In this document: positions 63,731-64,000 of the stretch, piece after piece | Position numbering within the stretch: the first letter of the stretch is position 1 | How the letters are laid out: the number at the start of each line of letters is the position of its first letter | NCBI GenBank assembly: GCA_964036275.1 | Contig: CAXIWQ010000508.1 | Coordinates: forward strand, 186,001 to 250,000 | DNA: 64,000 nt | Direction of reading: 5' to 3' | Origin: Litoditis marina | Taxonomy: Eukaryota > Nematoda > Chromadorea > Rhabditida > Rhabditidae | Notes under the pieces: generated by a model | The model's input: the letters and a program-made list of their open reading frames with translations, nothing else | What the model was told of the DNA's origin: nothing | The model's database searches: none | Program-made: the position numbers and the translations under genes

Positions 63731-64000
63731 CCACAAAAGACAAATTAACGCGGTTATTACCTCTTTGCCTTGCAGCTACAGAAAAAAAGTTTATACGGCT
63801 ATCAAGTCTGTTGCTCCCAGCTACAAAAACCTAATACGACTTTATATTCTGTGGCGCACAGCCACAAACGACAAATTAACGCGGTTATTGACTCTTTGCC
63901 GTGCAGCTACAGAAAAAAGTTTATATGGCTATCAAGTATGTTGCTCCCAGCTAGAAAAACCTAATACGACAATCTATTCTGTGGCGCACAGCCACAAAAT

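Larger units (their letters stand above)
35365..64000 (+). repeat. 130-bp satellite array, right arm
   Basis: About 220 further monomers of the same family, same orientation and same phase after the insertion. A six-monomer cassette (~780 bp) dominates. Its first unit is marked by CATTTTGACTTGCAGC followed by a run of 8-11 A and by a CTTCCAACTAC variant. Landmark units near 36503, 37798, 38578, 39356, 40003, 40780, 41949, 43899, 44807, 47926, 49095, 50654, 55720, 57016, 57794, 59224, 60004, 61433 and 62727 show the cassette repeatedly copied whole or in part. The array continues beyond 64000. Confidence 0.98.

Noticed and set aside
1..64000. CRISPR array
   Set aside because: Direct repeats are present, but the period is 130 bp and there are no unique spacers. 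The whole unit repeats, with no cas genes and no leader.
1..64000. Tandem array of small RNA or tRNA genes
   Set aside because: The only pairing in the unit is a 6-bp and a 4-bp dyad. No cloverleaf, A/B boxes or T-rich terminators recur in phase.
1..64000. Telomeric or rDNA spacer repeat
   Set aside because: There are no short telomere-like tandem motifs and no ribosomal RNA sequence. The unit is too long for telomeres, and no rRNA gene borders it within the window.
1..64000. Repeat-in-toxin or surface-protein coding repeat region
   Set aside because: The unit length is not a multiple of 3, so no frame is kept between units. A coding repeat would preserve frame.

Overview
The whole window is one tandem satellite array, interrupted once. 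About 490 head-to-tail copies of a ~130-bp unit, all in the same orientation, fill 1-35092 and 35365-64000. The only other sequence is a ~272-bp insertion at 35093-35364. I see no protein-coding gene, rRNA, tRNA, CRISPR array, replication origin or operon. The array runs off both ends, so its true size is unknown.

A megasatellite of this kind with a retroelement-like insertion points to a eukaryotic chromosome, probably pericentromeric, centromeric or subtelomeric heterochromatin. In one monomer counted by hand (54505-54634) GC is about 41% and CpG is close to the random expectation (5 seen, about 5.3 expected). This fits a genome without strong CpG methylation decay, for example many invertebrates. 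I do not recognise the satellite family and cannot name the species.

Repeat structure exists at four scales. (1) The 130-bp monomer is an old trimer of a ~43-bp element (45+44+41 bp), each third opening with CAGCYACARAAA. (2) Monomers repeat head to tail. (3) Groups of 3 to 30 monomers form tandem higher-order repeats with periods of about 388, 518, 646, 778, 1170, 1424, 1687, 2071, 2209, 2982 and 3896 bp. (4) Multi-kilobase segments recur at distances of about 4.0, 5.7, 5.8, 6.0, 11.8 and 12.3 kb.

Layout: 1-12.3 kb is a mosaic with a 2071-bp tandem pair (3.85-7.99 kb), a ~6-kb long-range duplication (1.5-4.25 and 7.47-10.3 kb) and a 778-bp pair (10.3-11.9 kb). 12.3-23 kb has 518- and 646-bp pairs and a 23-monomer 2982-bp repeat. 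24-33.4 kb has a 9-monomer 1170-bp repeat nested in a 30-monomer 3896-bp duplication. 33.4-64 kb is built mainly from a 6-monomer (~780-bp) cassette rearranged into 1424-, 1169-, 1687- and 2209-bp tandem duplications. The insertion lies in this last domain.

The forward strand gives hundreds of overlapping open reading frames of 60-221 codons. They are an arithmetic artefact: the unit length is 1 modulo 3, forward stops are few, and the frames mostly open at TTG or GTG. They should not be annotated as genes.
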